From NCBI GenBank assembly GCA_036389105.1, contig DASVQK010000033.1, forward strand, positions 1 through 5,748: a stretch of 5,748 nt of DNA, in the 5' to 3' direction. The position numbers and the translations under genes are program-made. The stretch is from AC-37 sp036389105 (GTDB lineage Bacteria > Actinomycetota > Thermoleophilia > Solirubrobacterales > Thermoleophilaceae). Below the pieces are notes generated by a model, which saw only the letters and a list, made by a program, of their open reading frames with translations, had not been told where the DNA came from and made no database searches. This document shows positions 1-5,440 of this stretch, piece by piece (the first letter of the stretch is position 1; each line of letters opens with the position of its first letter).

Positions 1-50
1 CCGATGTAGTTCCCGTAGGTCCTGACGTCCTGCGTGGGTGCGACGGCCAT
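1..50 (-). CDS. Aldehyde dehydrogenase, N-terminal fragment (gene continues beyond the window's left edge)
   Basis: Reading the minus strand from ATG at 50 gives MAVAPTQDVRTYGNYI followed by a partial Gly codon. A short N-terminal lead ending in Y-x-N-Y-I-G is typical of the NAD(P)-dependent aldehyde dehydrogenase superfamily, where it is usually followed by G-E-W. A strong Shine-Dalgarno, GAGGAGG, lies at 57-63 with a 6-nt spacer, so the start is well supported even though only about 16 codons are visible. The gene begins 28 nt after the iron alcohol dehydrogenase stop, on the same strand. An aldehyde dehydrogenase there would complete a two-step oxidation of an alcohol through an aldehyde to a carboxylic acid. 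The catalytic Cys and Glu and the NAD-binding region lie outside the window, so the family call rests on the short N-terminus and on context. Confidence 0.62.
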   Translation of the reverse strand, partial: MAVAPTQDVRTYGNYI

Positions 51-56
51 CAGTTG

Positions 57-63
57 CCTCCTC
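57..63 (-). promoter_or_regulatory. Strong ribosome binding site for the aldehyde dehydrogenase start
   Basis: The minus strand reads GAGGAGG, 6 nt ahead of ATG at 50. It is one of the best anti-16S matches in the window, and it fixes the start of a gene of which only 50 bases are present. Confidence 0.75.
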
Positions 64-78
64 GGTCTGCGTCGGAAG

Positions 79-1311
79 TCACAGCGCCTGGCGGTACAGC
101 TCGGTGAAGTCGTCCTCGCTCGGCTCGCGCGGGTTCATCAGCGTGCAGCCGTCGCCCATGGCGCCCTCCACGAGGGCCGGGATGCCCTCCTCGGGCACGC
201 CCACCTCGGTGAGACGCCTGGGCAGTCCCAGCGAGCCGATCAGCTCGCTGACGTGCGACGCCAGCGCGTCGCCCACCTCCTCGTCGGACCCGCCCACCTC
301 CAGGCCCAGCACCTCGTTCACGTCGCGGTAGCGGTTGGCGATGTCGGTGCCGCCGGCGGCGTTGAAGCGCACCACGTGTGGCAGGTTGATCGCGTTGGCC
401 ACGCCGTGCGCCACGCCGTACCGCGCCCCGCACGGGTGTGACATCGAGTGCGTGGCGCCCAGGTTGATGGTGATCGCCAGCGACGCCGCCACGAGCATGT
501 TGCCGCGTGCCTGGTCGTCGGCCGGCTCGTGCACCGCGCGCTCCAGGTTCTCGCGCATCAGGCGCAGCGCGTGAAGCGCCGTGGCGTCGTTGTGCGGGCT
601 CCAGTCGAGCGCGACGTACCCCTCCACGGCGTGCGTCATCGCGTCCATGCCGGTCGCCGCGGCGATGGCCGGCGGCAGCGTGCGCGTGGACTCCGGGTCG
701 AGGATCGCCAGGCGCGGGAACAGCGGCATGTCGGCCAGCTCGAGCTTGACCTTGGCCGCGTGGTCCTTCACGACGGCGCCCATCGACACCTCGGAGCCCG
801 TGCCGGCGGTCGTGGGTATGCAGGCCAGAGGCGCGATCGGCAGCGGCTCGCCCATCCCGTCCTCCGCGCGCGGCAGCGCGTACAGGCCCTCGTAGTCGTG
901 CACGGTGCCGCCGTGCGTGAACACCACCGCCGCCACCTTGGCCGTGTCCATCACGGAGCCGCCGCCAACCGCGAGGAACGAGTCGGCGCCGGCCGCCCTC
1001 GCCTCCTCGGCGCAGCGCTCCACCACGTCGGTCGCCGAGTCCTGCGGCACGTCGTCGAACACGCCCGCCACCTCCAGGCCGCCGTCCTCCACCCCGGCCG
1101 TCACGCGGTCGATTAGGCCGGTGCCGCGGATCACCTGGTCGGTGACCACGAACACGCGCTTGGCGCCCTCCTTCATGAACTCGAAGCCCGCGCCCTCTAT
1201 CTGGCCGCGCCCCACCACCACACGGGTCCGCGCCTCGTACTGCGCGAAGTCCTTGAACCCGGCCATCTGACGGCCGCCGAGCTGGTCGACCAGCGACTCT
1301 CCCGCCTCCAT
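79..1311 (-). CDS. Iron-containing (group III) alcohol dehydrogenase
   Basis: Predicted cytoplasmic NAD(P)-dependent dehydrogenase of the Fe-ADH family, interconverting an alcohol and its aldehyde or ketone. The 410-aa product has the N-terminal dinucleotide-binding half with GGGS at 116-119 inside VGGGSVMDTAK. The TTAGTGSEV motif (167-175) and the C-terminal helical metal domain follow. The metal ligands, placed by the family pattern, are all present: D223 and H227 in GMDAMTHAVE, H288 in ATHSMSHP, and H302 in VAHGVANAI. The length is slightly above the usual 380-390 because the 5' end is extended. ATG at 1311 lies 2 nt after the SCP2 stop, which suits translational coupling. An internal ATG (M16, MAGFKDF, at 1266) would give 395 aa, closer to the family N-terminus, and neither start has a good Shine-Dalgarno. 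The aldehyde dehydrogenase that follows suggests successive oxidations. The sequence does not reveal the substrate. Confidence 0.93.
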   Translation of the reverse strand: MEAGESLVDQLGGRQMAGFKDFAQYEARTRVVVGRGQIEGAGFEFMKEGAKRVFVVTDQVIRGTGLIDRVTAGVEDGGLEVAGVFDDVPQDSATDVVERCAEEARAAGADSFLAVGGGSVMDTAKVAAVVFTHGGTVHDYEGLYALPRAEDGMGEPLPIAPLACIPTTAGTGSEVSMGAVVKDHAAKVKLELADMPLFPRLAILDPESTRTLPPAIAAATGMDAMTHAVEGYVALDWSPHNDATALHALRLMRENLERAVHEPADDQARGNMLVAASLAITINLGATHSMSHPCGARYGVAHGVANAINLPHVVRFNAAGGTDIANRYRDVNEVLGLEVGGSDEEVGDALASHVSELIGSLGLPRRLTEVGVPEEGIPALVEGAMGDGCTLMNPREPSEDDFTELYRQAL

Positions 1312-1313
1312 GC

Positions 1314-1733
1314 TCAGGCGGCCTCGACCAGGTCGTCGCGGCCCTGCTCGCTGAGCATCGCGCGGTAGCGCGGGAACACCGGCTTGACCAGCGGGACCAG
1401 CTTCAGGATCTTGGCGACCGGGCCCTTGGCCTTCATCTGGCCGCGCGCGAGGGCGACGGTGACGTTGACCTTGCCGAGCCAGAACTTGTGGGCCGTGTCG
1501 GCCTCCATGGTCATCACCACCTCGGGCTCCATGTCGGTGGGGCCGAGATCCACCTGCGGCTCCTCGTTCTCCTTCATCCTCACCGTGATCTGGGACTCGG
1601 GGTTGCGGTACTGGTACTGGACGATCGTGTCGGCCTTGCGGAACTTCGGGCCGAGCTCGTCGTCGGTCGCCAGGTCCTCGAAGAGCTTGCCGATGAACTG
1701 GTAGACCTCGCTGTCGTCTTTGAAGTAGGGCAC
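1314..1733 (-). CDS. SCP2 sterol-binding domain protein
   Basis: Small single-domain protein of 139 aa resembling the SCP2 sterol/lipid carrier family, whose members hold fatty acyl chains, acyl-CoA or sterols in a hydrophobic cavity. No catalytic motif is visible. Seen in the sequence: a helical N-terminus (YFKDDSEVYQFIGKLFEDL), then alternating strands through TIVQYQYRNPESQITVRM and PEVVMTMEADTAHKFWLGKVN. The typical SCP2 ending follows, VALARGQMKAKGPVAKILKL (95-114), in which G98, M100 and the K-G-P turn match the family. The start is a GTG at 1733 with an excellent AGAGGAGG at 1741-1748 and a 7-nt spacer. There is no ATG nearby in frame, and the longer open frame upstream is an antisense-style shadow of the sugar dehydrogenase. 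The gene lies 38 nt after that dehydrogenase and 2 nt before the alcohol dehydrogenase, so it may present a lipid-like substrate to the enzymes, which is inference. Confidence 0.85.
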   Translation of the reverse strand: MPYFKDDSEVYQFIGKLFEDLATDDELGPKFRKADTIVQYQYRNPESQITVRMKENEEPQVDLGPTDMEPEVVMTMEADTAHKFWLGKVNVTVALARGQMKAKGPVAKILKLVPLVKPVFPRYRAMLSEQGRDDLVEAA

Positions 1734-1740
1734 GCGGAAG

Positions 1741-1748
1741 CCTCCTCT
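1741..1748 (-). promoter_or_regulatory. Ribosome binding site that decides the GTG start of the SCP2 gene
   Basis: The minus strand reads AGAGGAGG, 7 nt before GTG at 1733. Without this site the start would be ambiguous, because the same frame stays open far upstream into the sugar dehydrogenase gene. Confidence 0.8.
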
Positions 1749-1771
1749 GCGGGTGTGCCCTGGATTCTGGC

Positions 1772-2974
1772 CTACTTGCGCGCCAGGCGGTAGACAGCCC
1801 CGCCCAGCGACGTCGCGTAGACGTGCCCGGCGGCGTCCTCGCCGAAGCTCGACAGTCCGCCGATCCGCAGGCCGGTGGCCCGGTTGCCCTTCGCAGCGCC
1901 GGCCCGCAGCCTGACCGAGTAGATCCGCGGGTTGCAGTTGTCGCCGTAGACGTAGCGCCCGTACAGGGCCTTGAGCTTGGCGTCGCGCACGACGTAGCCG
2001 CCGATCAGGGCGCAGAAGCCGTCGTCCTGGCTCGGCGCCAGTACCGGCTTCACGTGTCCGGGCGCCCTGCCGGAGCGGAAGCGGCTGAAGCCCTCGAACA
2101 CGCTCCAGCCGTAGTTCGCGCCCCTCCCGGCGCCGCGCACGAAGTCGACCTCCTCGAACCTGTCCTGCCCCACGTCCCCGATGGTCAGGTCGCCCGTCCT
2201 GCGGTCGAACGAGAAGCGATAGGGGTTGCGAAGCCCGTACGCCCAGATCTCGTCGCGCGCGCCGGAGCGGCCGGCGAACGGGTTGCCGGCGGGCACGTCG
2301 TAGCCGCCGCCGGGACGCGGGTCGATCCGGACCAGCTTGGCCAGGAGCGTGCCAAGGTCCTGCCCGCGGCGGTCCTGGTCGCCGCCCCCGCCGCCGTCGC
2401 CGAGGCCCGCGTAGAGGTACCCGTCGGGCCCGAACTGGAGCTGTCCGCCGTTGTGGTTCGGGTACCGGCTGTGGGCCACGCGCAGCACGTCGCGGCCGGA
2501 GGCCGCGTCGGCCACGCTGGGGTTGCCGGACGAGCGCCTGAACTGCTGGATGCGGACGTCGCCGTTGCGCCCCGTGAAGTAGACGTAGAAGAGCCCGGAG
2601 CGCTGGTAGTCGGGGGCGAACGCCATCGACAGGAGGCCGCGCTCGCCCCCGGCCAGCACCCTGCTCCGGATGTCCAGGAACGGGCGGCCCAGCGTGCGGC
2701 CCTTTCGCCTGACGCGGATGCGCCCGGCCTGCTCCACCACGAACAGCCGCGAGCGGTCCCCGGGCGCACCGATCGCGTAGACGGGCTCCGAGAACGTGCC
2801 CACCTTGGCCAGCTTCACGCCGCGCGCGCTGGCGGCGCCGGTCGCCGGCGAGCCGGAGGCCGGGGCGGCGTCGGCGCTGCCCGAGGAGTCGCCGCCGCCG
2901 CCACCGCCGCACCCCGCGGCGGCGAGCGTGAGCGCCGGCGCCACCAGCGCGACGGGAAGCGCGCGGCGGAGCAC
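1772..2974 (-). CDS. PQQ-dependent sugar dehydrogenase family lipoprotein (GSDH / YliI-like beta-propeller)
   Basis: A 400-aa predicted exported oxidoreductase of the glucose/sorbosone dehydrogenase family, which in characterised members oxidises aldose sugars with pyrroloquinoline quinone. The N-terminus (VLRRALPVALVAPALTL) is a signal peptide ending in a lipobox-like AAGC, giving lipidated Cys22. A Gly-run and a Ser/Ala/Pro linker to about residue 50 follow. Propeller motifs are NHNGGQLQFGPDGYLYAGLGDGG (173-195), with H174 aligning with the catalytic His of soluble GDH; LLAKLVRIDPRPGG (210-223); IWAYGLRNPYRFSFD (243-257), whose R249-N250 match PQQ-contact residues; and IGDVGQ with EEV (265-276). 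Cys321 and Cys347 may form a disulfide. GTG at 2974 overlaps the upstream TAG by one base (TAGTG). An ATG at 3034 in the same frame would bury the signal peptide and overlap the 78-aa gene, so I reject it. PQQ use and sugar substrate are family inference, and no PQQ synthesis genes are seen here. Confidence 0.88.
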   Translation of the reverse strand: MLRRALPVALVAPALTLAAAGCGGGGGGDSSGSADAAPASGSPATGAASARGVKLAKVGTFSEPVYAIGAPGDRSRLFVVEQAGRIRVRRKGRTLGRPFLDIRSRVLAGGERGLLSMAFAPDYQRSGLFYVYFTGRNGDVRIQQFRRSSGNPSVADAASGRDVLRVAHSRYPNHNGGQLQFGPDGYLYAGLGDGGGGGDQDRRGQDLGTLLAKLVRIDPRPGGGYDVPAGNPFAGRSGARDEIWAYGLRNPYRFSFDRRTGDLTIGDVGQDRFEEVDFVRGAGRGANYGWSVFEGFSRFRSGRAPGHVKPVLAPSQDDGFCALIGGYVVRDAKLKALYGRYVYGDNCNPRIYSVRLRAGAAKGNRATGLRIGGLSSFGEDAAGHVYATSLGGAVYRLARK

Positions 2975-3210
2975 TACGCCGCCACCGCCTTGTAGTAGCG
3001 CACGGCCAGGCCCGTGAGGAAGGTGTCGAAGCACTCCTCCACGGACAGGCCGTTGTCGTCGGCGTAGCCGCGCAGGCCGCGATCCTCGATCTCGACGCTC
3101 TGGTCGATCACCTCGTCCACCAGGTCGGGGTGCCGGTCGCTGAAGAACGCGCCCATCGAGTACAGGCTCGTGTCCATCAGCGACTCGAGGAACGGGTCGG
3201 GCTCGGGCAT
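2974..3210 (-). CDS. Unrecognised acidic 78-aa protein, first gene of the minus-strand cluster
   Basis: I do not recognise this family. The protein runs from MPEPDPFLESLMDTS to VRYYKAVAA. It is acidic (17 Asp/Glu against 5 Lys/Arg), has no signal peptide or membrane segment, and looks mostly helical, with an amphipathic stretch LVDEVIDQSVEIEDR (30-44) and a compact Tyr-rich C-terminus. It has one Cys (60) and no metal or catalytic motif. Evidence that it is real: its stop TAG shares a base with the GTG of the lipoprotein gene, it heads a tightly packed cluster, and its ATG sits 10 nt after a -10-like hexamer. The start lacks a Shine-Dalgarno (GCTCGAG precedes it), which suits a leaderless or near-leaderless message. 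The same frame stays open upstream into the divergent NIF3 gene, but extension would cross that gene's start and has no better initiation site. Function unknown. Confidence 0.72.
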   Translation of the reverse strand: MPEPDPFLESLMDTSLYSMGAFFSDRHPDLVDEVIDQSVEIEDRGLRGYADDNGLSVEECFDTFLTGLAVRYYKAVAA

Positions 3211-3220
3211 CTCGAGCGGC

Positions 3221-3226
3221 AGGTTA
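3221..3226 (-). promoter_or_regulatory. Putative -10 element for the minus-strand cluster
   Basis: The minus strand reads TAACCT (TAnnnT form), ending 10 nt before the ATG at 3210, so transcription would begin about 2-4 nt upstream of the start codon. No TTGACA-like -35 is evident around 3244-3249, which is plain GC-rich coding sequence. It shares two bases with the plus-strand -10 element. Confidence 0.45.
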
Positions 3227-3230
3227 ACGT
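3225..3230 (+). promoter_or_regulatory. Putative -10 element for a leaderless NIF3-family transcript
   Basis: TAACGT (TAnnnT form) is followed by exactly 7 nt (TGCGCGC) and then the GTG start at 3238. That is the spacing at which sigma-70-type holoenzyme would start transcription on the first base of the start codon. There is no convincing -35 near 3202-3207. Confidence 0.45.
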
Positions 3231-3237
3231 TGCGCGC

Positions 3238-3996
3238 GTGGCCGGCCGCGACGAGATCATCGCCTTCCTCGACGACCTGCTCGACGCGCCGTCGTTCGAG
3301 GACTACGGCCCGAACGGCCTCCAGGTGACCGGCCGCGACGAGGTGGACCACGTCGTGACCGGGGTTTCCGCCCACCGCGAGCTGTTCGGGCGGGCCGCCG
3401 CCGCGGGCGCCGGGATGGTGCTGTGCCACCACGGGATCTTCTGGGGATCGGGCCCGCTGAGGGTCGATGCCCAGCTCAAGGGCCGCCTCGAGGCGCTGTT
3501 CGACGCCGACATGTCGCTGGCCGCCTACCACCTGCCGCTGGACGCGCACGCCGAGGTGGGCAACAACGCGCTGATCTGCCAGGAGCTGGGGCTGCGCCGC
3601 GGCGAGCCGTTCGGCCAGGCGCGGGGCCGGGCGATCGGGTTCGTGGGACACGCCGGGGAGCCGATCGCGCTGGAGGCGCTGGCGGAGCGCTGCTGCTCGA
3701 CGTTCGGCCGCGACCCGCTGGTGTTCGAGGGCGACGGGCGTGCCGTGGAGAGCGTCGGGGTGGTGTCAGGCGGCGGCGGCTCGGCGCTCGTGGAGGCGGT
3801 GCGCCTGGGCCTGGACGCGATCGTCACCGGCGAGCCCGAGGAGCCCGCGATGGCGGACGCCAGGGAGAGCGGCGTGGCGTTCCTGGCCTGCGGCCACTAC
3901 GCCACCGAGACCTTCGGAGTACGCCGCCTGGGCGACCTGCTGGCCGACCGCTTCGGGGTGCGCCACACCTTCGTCGAGGTGCCGAACCCCGTTTGA
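3238..3996 (+). CDS. NIF3/YbgI family dinuclear metal-centre protein
   Basis: A 252-aa homologue of the widely conserved NIF3 (DUF34) family, toroidal hexamers with a two-metal site; the physiological reaction is unsettled, and the database label 'GTP cyclohydrolase 1 type 2 homolog' is not a demonstrated role. The length matches E. coli YbgI (247 aa). The ligand pattern is complete: H64-H65 in VLCHHGIFW, D102 in YHLPLDAHAEVGNN (97-110), and H220 and E224 in ACGHYATE. The N-terminal FEDYGPNGLQV (20-30) and the VSGGGGS turn (176-182) are also typical. There is no inserted CutA-like middle domain, so this is the short form. The GTG start at 3238 puts REIIAFLD-like helix residues where the family begins. 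An ATG at 3130 in frame would read back through the divergent 78-aa gene and adds unrelated sequence. There is no Shine-Dalgarno close to GTG, and the upstream -10 fits a leaderless message. Confidence 0.9.
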   Translation: MAGRDEIIAFLDDLLDAPSFEDYGPNGLQVTGRDEVDHVVTGVSAHRELFGRAAAAGAGMVLCHHGIFWGSGPLRVDAQLKGRLEALFDADMSLAAYHLPLDAHAEVGNNALICQELGLRRGEPFGQARGRAIGFVGHAGEPIALEALAERCCSTFGRDPLVFEGDGRAVESVGVVSGGGGSALVEAVRLGLDAIVTGEPEEPAMADARESGVAFLACGHYATETFGVRRLGDLLADRFGVRHTFVEVPNPV

Positions 3997-3999
3997 GCC

Positions 4000-4032
4000 G
4001 GACGTCGCGCGAGTCCCCGGCCCGCGCGATCC
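4000..4032 (+). terminator. GC-rich hairpin after the NIF3 gene, possible weak terminator
   Basis: TCGCGCG (4005-4011) pairs with CGCGCGA (4023-4029) across an 11-nt loop. GGA (4000-4002) can extend the stem with TCC (4030-4032) around a 2-nt bulge. It starts 3 nt after the NIF3 stop and ends before the next promoter, a sensible terminator position. No T-run follows (GACAATAG comes next), so intrinsic termination would be inefficient. GC-rich DNA also gives such stems by chance. Confidence 0.35.
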
Positions 4033-4048
4033 GACAATAGAAATGGAC

Positions 4049-4078
4049 TTGACAAGAATAGTTGTCGGTGAATAAGGT
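4049..4078 (+). promoter_or_regulatory. Promoter of the ArsR-SRPBCC operon, likely leaderless
   Basis: A perfect -35 hexamer TTGACA at 4049-4054 is followed, after 18 nt, by TAAGGT (TAnnnT) at 4073-4078. ATG is at 4085, only 6 nt after the -10, so the transcript would start at or next to the start codon. No Shine-Dalgarno precedes the ATG (GCGCCC), which agrees. The segment 4037-4078 is strikingly AT-rich against the surrounding sequence. The 18-nt spacing is slightly long but within the normal range. Confidence 0.7.
4051..4066 (+). promoter_or_regulatory. Candidate operator: GACAA inverted repeat overlapping the -35 and spacer
   Basis: GACAA (4051-4055) and TTGTC (4062-4066) form an inverted repeat with a 6-nt centre, covering part of the -35 and the spacer of the ArsR promoter. 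A further copy, CCGACAA at 4031-4037, is a 7-base inverted match to TTGTCGG at 4062-4068. ArsR-family repressors usually bind imperfect palindromes in their own promoters, so autoregulation by the adjacent regulator is the obvious reading. That is inferred from position. Confidence 0.5.
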
Positions 4079-4084
4079 GCGCCC

Positions 4085-4684
4085 ATGCACGACGTCGCCG
4101 TCATCGACGACCCGGCCGCCGCCGAGGCGTCGCTCGACCCGATCCGGGCGCGCCTGCTGGCCGAGCTGGCCGACCCCCGCTCCGCCAGCACGCTGGCGGC
4201 ACGCGTCGGGCTCACCCGCCAGAAGGCGAACTACCACCTGCGGGCCCTGGAGCGCCATGGCCTGGTGGAGCTAGTCGAGGAGCGCCGCAAGGGCAATTGC
4301 ACCGAGCGCGTGCTCCAGGCGACGGCCGCGTCCTACGTGATCTCGCCGACGGCGCTCTCGGCGGTCGCGCCGGATCCCTCACGTGAGCCGGACCAGCGCT
4401 CCGCGCGCTGGCTGCTCGCGGTGGCGGGGCGCATGGTCGGCGAGGTCGGCGAGCTCATCAGCGGCGCGAGCGAGGCCGGCAAGCCGCTCGCGACCCTGGG
4501 AATCGACAGCGAGGTGCGGTTCGCGTCCGCGAGGGACCGGGCCGCGTTCGCCGTCGAGCTGGCGGACGCGGTCAACGGCCTCGTCGCGAAGTACCACGAC
4601 GAGGCCGCTCCCGGCGGTCGTCCGCACCGGTTCGTCGTCGCACTGCACCCCACCATCACGAACGACAAGGAGCCCCAGCAATGA
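4085..4684 (+). CDS. ArsR-type winged helix-turn-helix transcriptional regulator
   Basis: A 199-aa predicted DNA-binding regulator. The N-terminal winged HTH spans about residues 15-80: LDPIRARLLAELAD, then the turn SASTLAARVGL, the recognition helix TRQKANYHLRALERHGLV (44-61), and the wing VEERRKGNCTERVLQA. The N-Y-H-L-x-x-L core is characteristic of ArsR/HTH_20 proteins. A C-terminal half of about 110 residues (EPDQRSARWLLAVAGRM onward) goes beyond the minimal ArsR size of about 100 aa and probably serves dimerisation or ligand sensing. Cys72 is the only cysteine and there is no CxC motif, so classical thiol metal sensing is unlikely. The stop overlaps the start of the SRPBCC gene (ATGA), which implies co-transcription and coupled translation. 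Regulators of this class next to SRPBCC genes are common in actinobacteria. The likely target is its own promoter, where GACAA repeats sit. Confidence 0.88.
   Translation: MHDVAVIDDPAAAEASLDPIRARLLAELADPRSASTLAARVGLTRQKANYHLRALERHGLVELVEERRKGNCTERVLQATAASYVISPTALSAVAPDPSREPDQRSARWLLAVAGRMVGEVGELISGASEAGKPLATLGIDSEVRFASARDRAAFAVELADAVNGLVAKYHDEAAPGGRPHRFVVALHPTITNDKEPQQ
4667..4672 (+). promoter_or_regulatory. Ribosome binding site for the SRPBCC gene, inside the ArsR coding end
   Basis: AAGGAG lies 8 nt before ATG at 4681, within the last codons of the regulator gene. Together with the ATGA overlap it supports independent as well as coupled initiation of the second gene. Confidence 0.7.
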
Positions 4685-5412
4685 GCCGTGAGTTCGAGAT
4701 CGCCCGCGAGCTCGACCTGCCAGCCTCCCCGGACGACGTCTGGGCCGCGATCACCGCCGATACCGCGGCCTGGCAGTTCCCGACGGGGATGGAGATCCCC
4801 GCCGGCGGCGCGCCGCCGGAGGGCGGACCCGTCACGACCTGGGACCCGCCGCACCGCTTCGCGGTCCGCATGGAGTCGCCGGACGGCACCTTCAACGCCC
4901 TCGAGTACGCGATCGAGGCCCGCGAGGGCGGCACGGCGCACCTGCGCTACGTCCACAGCGGGATCCTGGCCGACGGCTGGGAGGACCAGTACGACGCCAT
5001 CGACGGCCACACCGACTTCTACCTCCACACCCTCGGGCAGTACCTGGAGCACTTCAAGGGCCGACAGGTCACCTACGTCGGCCAGCCGTCGGCCGGCATC
5101 GAGGGGCCCGACGCCGCCGGGGCGCCGGACGCGATGAATGCGCTGCGCGCCGCCCTGGGCGTCTCCCCGGACGCGGCTGCGGGCGATTCGGTCCACGCGT
5201 CGCTCGGCGGCGCCGGCACGCTCGACGGCGTGATCGACTACTCGACGCCGGAGTTCCTCGGCGTCCGGACCGCCGACGGCCTGTACCGCTTCTTCGGGCG
5301 CAACCACTACGGCAGCGTCGTCGGGATGAGCGCGCACCTGTTCGTGGAGGGCGTCGACGCCGCGGCGCACGAGGCGGCGCTCAAGGCGTGGCTGGACGGG
5401 GTCTACGCCTGA
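4681..5412 (+). CDS. SRPBCC (START/Bet v1-like) domain protein
   Basis: A 243-aa protein with an N-terminal SRPBCC fold of the AHSA1/polyketide-cyclase type, a helix-grip fold enclosing a hydrophobic ligand pocket. Seen: the opening strand and helix FEIARELDLPASPDDVWAAI (5-24), then the strands VTTWDPPHRFAVRME (51-65) and ALEYAIEAREGGTAHLRYVHSG (73-94). The long C-terminal helix with DFYLHTLGQYLEHFKGR (112-128) follows. Residues from about 145 form a second segment; TPEFLGVRTADGLYRFFGR (189-207) and SAHLFVEG (217-224) are conserved-looking and may form a half-module or dimer element. There is no signal peptide or catalytic motif, so the ligand is unknown. It is translated from the ATG in the ATGA overlap with the ArsR stop, with AAGGAG 8 nt upstream. 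Linkage to the regulator suggests the pair responds to one small hydrophobic compound, which is inference. Confidence 0.85.
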   Translation: MSREFEIARELDLPASPDDVWAAITADTAAWQFPTGMEIPAGGAPPEGGPVTTWDPPHRFAVRMESPDGTFNALEYAIEAREGGTAHLRYVHSGILADGWEDQYDAIDGHTDFYLHTLGQYLEHFKGRQVTYVGQPSAGIEGPDAAGAPDAMNALRAALGVSPDAAAGDSVHASLGGAGTLDGVIDYSTPEFLGVRTADGLYRFFGRNHYGSVVGMSAHLFVEGVDAAAHEAALKAWLDGVYA

Positions 5413-5440
5413 TCAGTCGTCCAGATGGCGCGACAGGGGC

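Noticed and set aside
1314..2912. Minus-strand 532-codon frame suggesting a fusion ending in SCP2
   Set aside because: The upstream three quarters are an Arg/Gly-rich shadow of the sugar dehydrogenase in another frame. A strong Shine-Dalgarno and GTG at 1733 mark the true SCP2 start.
2883..2912. GCC/GCC-type triplet run as a possible microsatellite or regulatory repeat
   Set aside because: It encodes the in-frame poly-Gly tether directly after the lipobox Cys, so protein-level use explains it.
1823..2995. Long plus-strand open frame of 390 codons opposite the sugar dehydrogenase gene
   Set aside because: It is the antisense shadow of a high-GC gene. The product is low-complexity Ala/Val/Arg/Gly with no recognisable domain, while the minus strand has clear propeller motifs and a signal peptide.
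3130..3237. Upstream extension of the NIF3 gene to ATG at 3130
   Set aside because: It would read antisense through the 78-aa gene, adds residues not seen in the family, and lacks support compared with GTG at 3238.
2974..3651. 225-aa version of the acidic protein starting at 3651
   Set aside because: The extra N-terminal part lies antisense to the NIF3 gene and is low-complexity. ATG at 3210 fits the divergent promoter and a sensible gene boundary.
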